Of a DNA stretch of 64,000 nt, positions 54,710-64,000 are shown piece after piece. Every line of letters starts with the position of its first letter. Within the stretch, counting starts at the first letter, position 1. Source of the DNA: Prototheca cutis (taxonomy: Eukaryota; Chlorophyta; Trebouxiophyceae; Chlorellales; Chlorellaceae). A program made the translations under genes and the position numbers. The DNA lies in the NCBI GenBank assembly GCA_002897115.2, contig BCIH01000012.1, positions 124,534 through 188,533 on the forward strand, written 5' to 3'. Below the pieces are notes generated by a model. It ran no database searches. It was not told where the DNA came from and saw nothing but the letters and a program-made list of their open reading frames with translations.

Positions 54710-55196
54710 CTACTTTGTCTTGCTGTTGATGTCCTTGAGGCCCTTTGTCAGCTGCGGGCATTGAGGTGAATCGGGACCACCGTCATGCATAGAGCCAGCG
54801 AATCTTAGCAAAAGCATGAACGAGCCAGGGCACGCGTGATCACCGACCCCGACCAAGGCCCACCTCCTCCCGGAACACTTGGAAGAACGTGCCGCCCTGG
54901 TCCGCCAGGCGCTCCTTGTGCTCCACCGTCTTCTTCGCCAAGTTTTCCATGTGGGCGCTGGACTTGACGGCAAACTTCTGGAACGTCCGACTGCGGCAGC
55001 GAGCGAGGGAGCGACGGGTCATGAGCGTGCAGGCGGCACCCGAAATTTCTCGTCATGGTGGGGGCCCCACCGCCCGAGAGACCATGCTCCCGCCCTCCAC
55101 AGATCCCTAGGTGATCCAGAAAACGTGCCTGTTTGCCAGAGCGTTGACAAGCACCTCGTTCAACCAGTAGTTCATCAGGCGCTGGAAGAAAGACAT
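54710..55196 (-). CDS. 78-residue conserved-looking small protein, unrecognised
   Basis: Minus-strand exons 55196-55129, 54990-54864 and 54751-54710 close in frame to 78 residues: MSFFQRLMNYWLNEVLVNAL, then ANSRTFQKFAVKSSAHMENL, a charged helix AKKTVEHKERLADQGGTFFQ, and VFREELTKGLKDINSKTK. It is an amphipathic, Lys-rich, all-helical design with aromatic residues at the start and no cysteine, compatible with a small mitochondrial-associated subunit, but no family is named. Intron 1 needs a GC donor (AG|GCACGT). The GT alternative nearby shifts into a Gly/Pro-rich, unlikely frame. Regular codon use and the exact closing of phases 2 and 0 support the model. Confidence 0.6.
54991..55128 (-). other. 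GC-AG intron 1 of the 78-residue protein gene
   Basis: Donor AACAG|GCACGT and acceptor CCGCAG|TCGG, phase 2, restoring ALANSRTFQKFAV. The GT four bases further on would break the frame of the next exon. Confidence 0.55.
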
Positions 55197-55577
55197 GGTG
55201 CTTGGTCCTCCTTAGGTAACCCTGCCACCGGCAATGCACCAAACACCAGCCACTGAGTCGACTTTCTCCCTGTAATTAAATGATTTGCATATGACAATGA
55301 CTTTCAACGGTCTTTGTATCGCTGTTCGGAGGCGGAGCAGCGCCTCTGTGGCACTGGGTACCGGGAGCAGAGGAGACCAGAAACGCATTTCCTTCCCGCG
55401 CCCTGGCGGTGTCGGAGGTCGGACCTCAACACTGACGTGGACTGGCACGTCTCCGTGTCGAGCAATTTTCTAAAGCCCACCACCGTGAGGTGATAAGGGC
55501 CGTATGCTCCCTGCAGATCGCAGCTAAATTTTGCCCGATCCATTTGCATTTATTGTCTCTATCCCAAATCACACACG
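55197..55577. promoter_or_regulatory. Divergent promoter region of 78-residue gene / acyl-CoA oxidase
   Basis: 381 bases between opposite start codons. No clear TATA box. Confidence 0.4.
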
Positions 55578-57871
55578 ATGGCGACGGAACGCCGGCTTGC
55601 CGCCCTTGCTCGCCACCTGGTGCGGGGGCTTGTCGCGATGGGGCAAAGGGGGCCATGCTGACCTGCGTAGAGCACAACGGGGCGATTAGATTGCCCATTT
55701 GGTGCAATGATGAGGTGTGCATATAGTTGACGATTTAAAAACCGCTGTGCGCAGGTGGATGCGGAGGGTACGGACACCGAGGAGGGCCTGCTCCGTGAGG
55801 CGTGCCGGGCGGCGTCGGGCGACCAGGCAGCCACGCTGTACAAGTACATCACGCGTGACAATTTTGAGTTGCGCCAGAACATTTTTGACTTCTTGAAGGT
55901 GCGGTTTGTGGGGAGTTCCTTTCTGTCGTTGCGGGGTCTGGAGGCGTGTTGGGTGGTCGGTTGTCTCTGTGCATTTGCATTTGCATGGATGGGGTCCTTG
56001 CCTTGGGCCCACGCATTGTCCCGGGGCCTTCTCCCGAACCCAACACGCATACACACCCAAAAGACGTGCACAAATACGTACCCCTCCCCTTTCCAACCAA
56101 CGGCTCATCATGGCAGGACCCAATCTACCAGCCCGAGCACTACCTGTCCCTGCACGACTTCCGCAAGCTCAACCGCGCGCGTTTCATGAAGTTTGCCGGC
56201 CAGCGCTTCTTCTCCATCGCCGACTACACCGCCAACCCGCGCAAGTTCGTTGCGGCGCTGGAATGCCTGGCGTACGTTGACTATTCGCTGGCCATCCTGT
56301 CGGGCGTGCACTACACGCTGTGCGGCGGGACGATCGCCAAGCTGGGCACCGCCGCGCACCACCGCCGCTACATCCCGGACATGGACGTCGGCGCCCTGCG
56401 TGGCTGCTTTGGGATGACCGAGCTGGGCCACGGGTCCAACGTCGCGGGCATCCGGACGGCTGCGGAGTACGATGCGTCGACTGGCGAGTTCGTCATCACG
56501 ACACCCGACGACGACGCAAGCAAGTTTTGGATCGGCGGCGCCGCCGGCACGGCGCACATCTGCGCCATCTTTGCCCAGCTGCGTGTGGGCGGCGAGGACC
56601 GCGGCATCCATGTGTTTGTCGTGCCCCTTCGGGGCCCCGATGGCGTCAACCTCCCGGGCGTCCGCACGGCAGACTGCGGCGCCAAGCAGGGGCTGAATGG
56701 TGTGGACAACGGCCAGATCTGGCTTGATGGCATCCGTGTGCCTCGCGATGCCCTGCTGGACCGCTTTGGAAGCGTGTCGGAAACCGGCGTCTACACGAGC
56801 CCGCTGCCCAGCGCGTCGGCGCGATTTGGCGCGACCGTGGGTGGTCTGACCACCGGCCGTGTGCTGATCGCGAGCGCTGCAATCTCGGCGCTGGGCATCG
56901 GCCTGCGCGTGGCAATCGAGTATTCGCACGCGCGCCCCCAGTTTGGCGAAGTCCTGATCGGGGATTACGTGACCCAGCAGCGCCGGCTGTACCCTGGTCT
57001 GGCGGCGACGTACGCCCTGCACTTTGCCCTCGACCGGGTCAAGGATCTCATGACCGGAGCTCCTGATGCGGCAAAGGCCAAGGCCCTGCACGTGGCGAGC
57101 TCCGGGATCAAGGCCGCGGCGTCGTGGACGCGGATCGAGTACTTGCAGCACGCGCGTGAGGCCTGCGGCGGCATGGGCTTCATGTCGGACAACCGCATTG
57201 GGCCGCTGCTCAACGACATGAACGTCGACGCGACATTCGAGGGCGACAACACCGTGCTGATGCAGCAGGTCGCCAAGGCGCTGGTGGACGATGCAGAGGC
57301 TGCCGACGCCAAGCGCGGTCGCCGCGCCGACGACCCTATTGTTGACCCCGAGACGCCTTTCCTCAGTTCTGACGCCAAGCGCTGGACGGAGGATGACATC
57401 GTCAAGGCCCTGGACTGGCGCGTCGATGTGCTGGTCGCCGAGGTCCGGCGGGCGCAGCGGGGCGCCGGCGTCGAGGGCGACCGCGCCGCAGCGGCGGCGG
57501 CAGGCTTTGCCTCGGTGCTCGACCGCGTCACCGAGCTGGGCTGGGCGTGGGCAGACGTGGCCACGACCCGGGCCCTGCGCGAGGAGGCTGCCCGCGCGCC
57601 TCTCAGCATCGCGCCGTTGCTCGCAACGCTGTCGTGGCTGCACACGCTGAGCCGCATCGAGCGTGCTTCGGCCCAGTACGCGCTGGCGGGGGTGCTGACC
57701 AAGTCGGGCGCGGCGTCGCTGCGCGGCCGCATCAACGACCTGTGCCGGCGGCTGGCCGAGGATCGGGGCGCCGCGGCCCGGACGCTGGCCGCGGGCCTCG
57801 GGTGCCCCGACCACCTCATGTGGGCGCCCATCGCCCGCGACTGGCGCACCGCGTTTGCCTACAAGGGCTGA
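55578..57871 (+). CDS. ACX: Peroxisomal acyl-CoA oxidase (plant ACX2-like)
   Basis: Exons 55578-55619, 55755-55898 and 56117-57871, all phase 0, give 646 residues. First step of peroxisomal beta-oxidation: acyl-CoA + O2 gives trans-2-enoyl-CoA + H2O2 (FAD enzyme). The flavin/acyl-CoA dehydrogenase core shows [96 protein letters not shown] and [20 protein letters not shown] with the catalytic Glu. The first 14 codons form exon 1 and encode [14 protein letters not shown], which contains a perfect PTS2 nonapeptide (R-L-x5-H-L, residues 6-14). The C terminus (AYKG) is not a PTS1. Chain-length preference is inferred only from the resemblance to long-chain ACX2. Confidence 0.95.
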
Positions 57872-58567
57872 ATCTGTTTGACCGCCCGCTGGTTGATCGT
57901 TCGGGCCAGACTCCTTTTTTCTGGCAGAATCTCTCGTCATCGTCGGCTGACGCGCAACATCTCTACGTGGCCGCAAGCTTTTTGGTGCCATGACCTATCC
58001 CCTGGCAGTGGCAAGTTGCCTGGCTGGCACTCTGTCGCCGGGAGCCAGCCAGAATCCAACCCTGCCCCGTGCCATATTTTGACTTTGGATTTCATGTAGC
58101 GTACAAGCAGTGCTATTGTAGCGTTTCCGGCCTGGTCCTGGCTGGATGTTGGTGCCCCGATGTGATGGGATTGCACCATGCCACTGACCTTGCCGACATC
58201 TCTATCGATTGGCTGGTTTTGAAACATATCGCCCAGGGCATGACTCGGCGCAGTGTGGAAGAGCGTGGGGTGTGATCATTCGTTCATTCCTCGATCCCAT
58301 TGCCTGGTTGATGACAGGGGAGATGAGTTCGGTGGGGAAGCACCCTGGCCTGGGCCTGCTTGGAGGGCCTGCAGCTCCACGCGCACTGGCTCGTCTCAAC
58401 TTTTTGAATCCTAGCCGGACGAGTGCAGGCAGCCCCGTTTGGACACCGCGAAGCGTGATCTTCGTCGATCTGGCAGGAACATCGGAGCTCACATTATTCG
58501 ATTGCATGTGAATGTAAGCGTCGTCGCGGCGCAGAGGGTGCCAGGGTGATCAAAGGCCGGGCTCACC
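57872..58567. other. Intergenic: ACX 3' flank / Nudix promoter
   Basis: About 0.7 kb without a supportable exon. Confidence 0.45.
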
Positions 58568-59424
58568 ATGGGGACAAGGCCCCGAGTGGGTGTCGGAGTA
58601 CTGGTCCACCGGAACGGCAAGATCCTGCTTGGCAAAAGGTTGAACCATGATTCAATGGATTGGATCCATGTCCACACCTTGGTTGTGTTATGATGGGCAC
58701 CTCGTGGGGTCTTGCGCCGGTCTGGGTTGATAAGGACAAGCACCTGGGCGGCAACTCCTCCGTCCCAACCCCCACTTAAGCATGCAGGAAGGGTTCCACT
58801 GGGTCTGGCATGTGGGCGCTTCCCGGAGGCAAGCTGGAATACCAGGAGTCCTTTGAGGATTGTGCATTACGAGAGGTGATGGGCCATGCTGGCACGTGCA
58901 TTGCGGCCGGTCAATGCATCTGTGTGTGTTTGGGGGGGCTCAAGGGGCGGGATGCGGAGAAACTCATCGGTGCAAGTGCCTTCTCCGCATAGGATTGCCG
59001 CCCATGTGCATAATCCCACCGCCATCCCCCATGACGTACGGTACACTCCAATCACATGTCGTAGTTGGAGGAAGAGACTGGGATCCGTGTTGATGAGGTC
59101 AAATTCAGCTATGCTACGAGCACGGTGCTGGCGGAGAACGGCGACCACTGGGTGACCATCTTTGTGGAGACGGCCTGTCCAGAGGTGGGAGCACTGAGGG
59201 TGTGGATCGAGTGCTAGATATGCCCGTGCTCACGTCACGTGGACCTGCAGGTGTGGATCTCAAGCGCATGCCCGCTGGAACCCTGGGTGCAGGGAGTTGA
59301 GGCAGTGGTGACTGAACCAGACAAGTGCGAGGGGTGGAGCTGGCATCCCTTGACAGCTGTTCCGCATCCAGTCTTCGAGCCATTGCAAACCTTGCTGGAC
59401 AGCGATTTCAAACCAGAGTTTTAA
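58568..59424 (+). CDS. NUDT1: Nudix hydrolase, NUDT1/NUDT15 type
   Basis: Exons 58568-58638, 58788-58875, 59065-59184 and 59251-59424 close to 150 residues. The complete Nudix box G-x5-E-x7-REUxEExGU lies at 38-60 (GKLEYQESFEDCALRELEEE, then TGI). It starts MGTRPRVGVGVLVHRNGKIL followed by LGKRKGSTGSG, as in NUDT15. The end, EPDKCEGWSWHPLTAVPHPV, closely follows Arabidopsis NUDT1 (EPEKCEGWDWYDWENLPKP). Members hydrolyse nucleoside triphosphates such as 8-oxo-dGTP, and plant NUDT1 also acts on dihydroneopterin triphosphate. Exon 4 is somewhat longer than in the plant protein, so its exact start (59251) could differ. No targeting signal, so probably cytosolic. Confidence 0.9.
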
Positions 59425-59662
59425 TCGTATTTTATGTTTTCTGAGAATTGGCCATGAATCTGGAAACATTTTAGTCACACAGCAGGCAGTTCACGGGATT
59501 CCGGTCTTTGAACTGAGAAGAAAACAAGCTTCCAGGAAAATGGAACCCGGAGCATGTTTCGGGCTCGTCGTTGGGAACTACTCTCGGCCGAGCATTTCAT
59601 TCGACTCTTTTTGTTCGATCTGCAGGTTGTAGGATCGGCACATTATCGCCACAGCGGCAATC

Positions 59663-62600
59663 ATGGAGCCATCGGCGGAGGAGGTGCGGGCCACGAGGGC
59701 CTGGCTGCAGAAGCAGTTTCGCACATGCGGGCTGCAGATGGATCCCGGGGCTTTGAACTACCTGGTCCAAGTGGCTCACGCCGCGGATGACCCCGAAGAA
59801 CTGGTGCACAGCATCATGGACGAAGCCTCCTCAGGTCTGCCTGGCTGCGGAGCCGTGCGGGCCGTTTGTGTGGGAGTGAATGGATGGTGTGAGAGCTCCC
59901 CCTCCCCTTTCGGACGCCGAAACACTTGTCCATTTCAAAGTGTGCACATGGATAAAATCGTCACATCTCCCTATAATGAATGAGCCCACCCACAGATGGC
60001 AAGACGCTGGTGGGATTGGAATACCTTCAAAACCTGGTGCGTGCCCGGGAGGGGGCACAGGCTGGCCCCAGCGGCGTTCAGATCATCCTTGCCAACCAAG
60101 CGCCCCTCCTGGAGTATGACGCCGTGAGGAAACAGTTCCACGCCAGCAGCTCCCAGCCACACCTGTTCGGAGAAGCCAAGGTGAATAGCATACCCACGTT
60201 CTCCTCCTTTTGTTGGGGGGAGGGGGAGTCGAGGGGGAGTCCCGCAGTCTGGATAGGGGGCCTCGGTCCGGATGGGGCGAGCTCAACGCAGGCTCTTCAA
60301 ACGAGGCATACCCTCCGGCAACAAACTTTTTTCTCAACCCACCGCACGAATCACAGAGCAAGTCACAGCTGTATGTGAACAGGTATCACCTGGTGCAACA
60401 GCGCCTCCGCCGCAACCGCTTCTTCCGCAAGACACAACTCCCGGGCCCGGCAGGCTCTTCTGGTGCAGATTATGAGGTGCGAGGGTGGCTGATGGTGGTG
60501 TGTGTGCATCTGTACAGACATCAGTTCTCCCTGATGGTCATTTGGGGATCGGGAGTCTCTGGACTGCGGCAGGCAGCGACATGTTGTGGCTCAAGTGCCG
60601 GCGGCCAGAAGCATGGCCGGCGTGCCGGTCTGGTTCTTGGGCTAGTGGCGGTACCGTCCCCAGAGTTCTGAGCTTGCCCAAAGCACCTCCATTTTGTAAG
60701 GGCACCAATTTCCCTCCTTTTCAGTTGACCGAGCTCAAGGCCCTGCTTGGCACGGTGTCCGAAAAGCGCTACGTTTTGGGATTCCTCAGCTCCCCCGAGG
60801 AAGGGCGTTATGCTCTAGAAGACCTGTCGGCCAGACTTCCCTTGGACATCTCCGGTGCCGACTGTACCCAGGGACTGTTCACAGGTGGGTAGTGTAGTTT
60901 TTCCAGATGTTTGTGTGGGGGACAGGCAGGGTGGGGTGCCAGGTTGCCCCGCTTGACGGCTGACCTGGCGGATGTGCTCTGGCCCCGCAGCTGTTTTGAT
61001 ACAAGCAGACACTGAGCTTTACCACTGGCATCAATCCTTTCTCCCCTCCCCACAACACGTGCACACCAATGCTGTGTCAGAAAATTGCATCGTGATTGCG
61101 GAGGGAAGCCTGCAGCCCAACGGCACCTTCCTGGCGGCTGCCCTCGGCCTGCCGCCGCCCGAGGCCCGGCCGGCCACGGTCCAGGCGCTCCAGGTAGGGT
61201 TTGACGACGGAGATGGATGGATCTTGGATTTTCTCACGAATCGACAGTCCGCTGCTCTGTTGGTTTTCCAATGCATTTCCTCACACACAGTTGTCATTTC
61301 CTGAAAGCCCTGCAGGGGCTGGAGACATTTGGGGGTAAAGCTCTGGACGATCGCGAAGGCCCCACCTGGGAGGCAGTACACCCCGGCGACCGGACCGTGC
61401 TACTATCAGACGCCTGGCTGGACGATGCCCACGTGCTGCTCAACATAGAGGCCGCATTAAGCACGTTCAGCGCTGAAAATCAGAGCCCGCCCAGCGTGCT
61501 CGTGCTGGCAGGCAATTTTTTGTCCCCGGCGGCCGCCCGGGGGGTGCGTGCCGGCGGCGTGGGCCCGCATGCCGCCAGCTACTTGGCCGAGTTCCGTCGG
61601 GGCATGCAGGCCCTCGCTCGAGTCCTAGCCAAATTTCCGCGTCTGCTGGTAAGATTGGTATGGCTGGGACCCTGTGTAGTCTTATCTTCAAGTGTTGGGC
61701 AATTGTGGTGCCGGGATGGATGTATTCTCTGGAAGGCAAACTTGTTTTGCGGTGCACGAGCTGGTTTCCTTCTGACTCGACTGCCCATGATGAAAGGCAG
61801 AACGAGCCGGCAGTTGCAGTCGCGGGCATGGCAGGCACCGTCTGTGAGCCTAGCAGACAACTTGCATCTCACGACAACAAGCATCGACGAGCTCGTATTT
61901 CACAGGAGAGCACCACGCTGGTGCTGGTACCCGGGCCGGAAGACATTGGGCTGGGGTGTTCCCTGCCGCACCTGGGCATCCCCAAGACCCTGGCAGCGTC
62001 CGTGCTGGCCGCAGCCCCCAACACCGTCCTGGGCAGCAACCCATGCAGGTGGGGGTTGCTGGTTTCTACTGGTGGGCCCTGTTTGCTCATGGCAGAGAGG
62101 TTTGAGGAATGGCTTTATCATGTGGGTGTCGTTTCCAACCCATGTTCTTTTCAACTGATTCATGAAGACACTTTTCATGTGCTGCCAACCCCCCCAACTC
62201 GCAGGCTGCGTCATGGGCGGAGTGACGTGGTCATTGCACGTGGCGAATTCCACCGCCTGCTGCGGGGCTCAAGCGTCATCCCGCCACAGCCAGGGCCCTC
62301 TCCCTTTGTCAATGTCGTAGCCACGATGGCACAGCAGGCCCATCTCTGGCCCTGCCCCCTGGAAGCCCAGGTATGGCTCTGAAAGGGGGGCGTTTGGTGG
62401 GCGAGGTGCATGGTAACTTCCCGCTGACTTCCTCAGCACCTGCCTGCCCCCCCCGGTTTTGATGCTTGGGATGAACAGAGGTTCCGAGGTGTGTGGTGGC
62501 TGTCTGTGATGACAGCATGGACGCCACGATGAACTGCAACAAGAGAGGCTTCACCTTTTCCCATGCAGCCCATCCATTGGGAGCAAGACCAAGCGCTGTG

Positions 62601-62981
62601 GCTGCACCCCCTTCCCCATGCGCTGCTCCTGGCGGACTCCCTTCCAGCAGAGCAGACGGTGTTTGAGGGCTGCATGGCCGCGTCCCCGGTGCGTGGATGG
62701 ACATGGGTTGTCTGTGTGCATGCATGCTGGCATACGCGGCTTTCTGGCACCAGCATTCTTCTGATCCAATCACACCCATGCTGCGCTGGGACACGACGCA
62801 GCATGGGCACAGCAATTTCTCACGGAGAAAGCACACTCATCCCCAATCCCTGAAACTGGAAACACTCCATCGATCGCAGGGTTCGCTGCGCGACGGGACT
62901 TACTGCAGCTTTAACCCCGTTGCGTGCACAGTGGCGCTGCACAGCATCGAGCTTGAAGCTGATGCAGGCGTTGCTGGGTGA
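59663..62981 (+). CDS. POLE2: DNA polymerase epsilon subunit 2 (subunit B)
   Basis: Ten exons (59663-59834, 59996-60180, 60357-60476, 60725-60884, 61081-61193, 61316-61648, 61906-62048, 62205-62370, 62569-62688, 62880-62981) close to 537 residues (human POLE2 is 527). It is the non-catalytic B subunit of the leading-strand replicase. Seen in order: an N-terminal helical domain (EVRATRAWLQKQFRTCGLQM), the linker YHLVQQRLRRNRFFRKTQ, an OB-like ENCIVIAEGSLQPNGTFLAA, and the inactive calcineurin-like phosphoesterase fold with PSVLVLAGNFLSP, TTLVLVPGPEDIGL, VLGSNPCRLRHGRSDVVIAR and HWEQDQALWLHPLPHALLLA. An equally in-phase acceptor at 60369 would shorten exon 3 by four residues. Tandem with the Nudix gene (238 bases between stop and start). 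Confidence 0.95.
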
Positions 62982-63364
62982 CTGTGCCCCGTGTTGTTCT
63001 TGGCAGTGTTCCATTGGGCTTCTCCTGCACCTCAAACTCGCCTGCAGGGAAGGTCGACAGCCAGTGTGCAGATTGTCCCAAAGAATTGTTTTTGGCGGGA
63101 AAGGGCTCGGCCCGAGATTATTTGAAATACGACGATCGGCGAACAAGTTGGTCTCGACAAACAAATTCCGAATATCCGACCGTCCCACATAGTCAGCGTG
63201 GCGTGCCGTGAAGCAGCTCCACGAGCACATTTGTCTATGTTTTACATCGTGTTGACGCCAGTCTGGCAAACGAGCTCTGCGGCTCGCTGGCCCTCACCCA
63301 CAGCTGCGTGTGGTCACTAGGCTCTGGAGAGTGCCGGGCACCGGCATCCGCGGAGGCCGGCGCG
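62982..63364. other. Intergenic: POLE2 3' flank / F-box-like gene promoter
   Basis: About 0.38 kb. No exon supported. Confidence 0.4.
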
Positions 63365-63841
63365 ATGTCGGTCAAGTCTGGGGCCAGCGGGACTTCTGGG
63401 GAGACATCTTCTTCCTCTCAACAGACGCGAACAGAGGTGTTGGCTGCTCCAGCCGCGCGGAGGAGGGCGGTGCCCCCAGAGTTCCTAGGCAACTACATGC
63501 AGGCAAAGAACCGAATGGTCAGCCTGGGCCTGGCGCCTCGCACCTCGGACGCCCAGCCACGGGCGCTCCAGGTCTCTGCCGGACCACACTGCTTGAAGAG
63601 ACCGGCCAGCAGCCTGTCTGGCTGCACAGGGGAGCAGGCGACCTGCGTGCCGGCCACCACCCTGCCCAGCATCTTTGCCCAGCGCCGGCAGTACCTCAAG
63701 TCTCTGAGCAAGGCCGGTGCGGATCGGCATGGCCCTATCGAAACCGCAAAAGGACGCCCTGTAGGTCTGCTGTCCCTCCCCGAAGACGTCTTGGTGCGGT
63801 GCATGGGCAGTTGTGGAATTTTTGGGGCCGGGGGAACGTGA
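63365..63841 (+). CDS. F-box-like protein, N-terminal part (partial, runs toward window edge)
   Basis: Begins at ATG 63365 (MSVKSGASGTSGETSSSSQQ). A Ser/Ala/Arg-rich leader is followed by AVPPEFLGNYMQAKNRMVSL, a region with FAQRRQYLKSLSKAGA, and GLLSLPEDVLVRCM, which matches the start of an F-box (L-x-x-LPxDVL). F-box proteins recruit substrates to SCF ubiquitin ligases. The frame stops at 63841, but a GTGCAT donor after 63798 sits inside the F-box, so exon 1 probably ends there and the rest of the gene lies beyond the (CA)n tract and the window. The call rests on a short motif. Confidence 0.45.
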   Translation: MSVKSGASGTSGETSSSSQQTRTEVLAAPAARRRAVPPEFLGNYMQAKNRMVSLGLAPRTSDAQPRALQVSAGPHCLKRPASSLSGCTGEQATCVPATTLPSIFAQRRQYLKSLSKAGADRHGPIETAKGRPVGLLSLPEDVLVRCMGSCGIFGAGGT

Positions 63842-63903
63842 TCCCGGCGAGCATGCCAAGACTCTAACGCGAGCCAATCCCATGGTCATTACCATCATTC
63901 TGT

Positions 63904-63905
<2 letters not shown>

Positions 63906-64000
<95 letters not shown>
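63906..64000. repeat. (CA)n microsatellite at the window edge
   Basis: At least 95 bases of uninterrupted AC repeat running off the window. It probably lies in an intron of the F-box-like gene, as do the other two long (CA)n tracts here. Confidence 0.95.

Noticed and set aside
56108..57991. 627-residue open frame opposite the acyl-CoA oxidase
   Set aside because: It mirrors the long ACX exon, is Arg/Gly/Ala-rich and has no domain. Typical antisense artefact of GC-rich coding DNA.
1..64000. Search for bacterial operons, insertion sequences, viral genes or toxin-antitoxin systems
   Set aside because: Nearly all genes with recognised products have introns and eukaryotic or plastid homologues. 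No transposase, integrase, terminal inverted repeats or capsid-like proteins were seen.

Overview
The window looks like gene-dense, GC-rich nuclear DNA of a green alga, most likely a trebouxiophyte/Chlorella-type alga. This is inferred from gene content and was not tested by search. Supporting signs are spliceosomal introns in nearly every gene (about 78 modelled, many with GTGCGT or GTGAGT donors), a plastid-division dynamin, nuclear genes for plastid ATP synthase b', lumazine synthase and a solanesyl-type prenyl synthase, peroxisomal oxidases, TGTAA motifs downstream of stops, and long (CA)n tracts. About 25 protein genes and one tRNA fit in 64 kb, on both strands.

Layout. 1-8.4 kb: 3' end of a DDX52/Rok1 RNA helicase, 6-phosphogluconate dehydrogenase, tRNA-Leu(CAG), an ARID-domain protein. 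9.4-15.1 kb (minus): PSMD10/gankyrin and DRP5B/ARC5. 15.5-22 kb: EIF1AD, a peroxisomal 2-hydroxy-acid oxidase (minus), lumazine synthase, a YccF-domain membrane protein. 22.3-24.7 kb (minus): two adjacent small secreted proteins with shared exon logic and IPPLP motifs, the most novel-looking locus. 25.5-33.9 kb: NSUN2/TRM4, ATP synthase b', solanesyl-type diphosphate synthase, CGFS glutaredoxin. 34.1-45.7 kb: a doubtful small gene, an ADCK1-like UbiB kinase, a ZIP metal transporter, NUP107. 46.2-55.2 kb: a secreted I9-like protein, an unrecognised disordered protein, a Cys-rich/UBA-like protein starting 46 bases after the previous stop, and a 78-residue protein. 55.6-64 kb: acyl-CoA oxidase with a PTS2, a NUDT1/NUDT15-type Nudix hydrolase, POLE2, and the start of an F-box-like gene that runs into a (CA)n tract at the window edge.

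The genes do not form an operon-like system. They are mostly housekeeping genes in head-to-head and tandem pairs. Two functional groupings are only thematic: plastid biogenesis and energy (DRP5B, lumazine synthase, ATP synthase b', prenyl synthase, plastid-type glutaredoxin) and peroxisomal oxidation (2-hydroxy-acid oxidase with a C-terminal ARL, acyl-CoA oxidase with an N-terminal PTS2). Exon models were built by hand from splice signals and reading phase, with family identity recognised from memory. Most chains close exactly in frame. The weakest models are the genes at 34108-34924 and 47411-51283.
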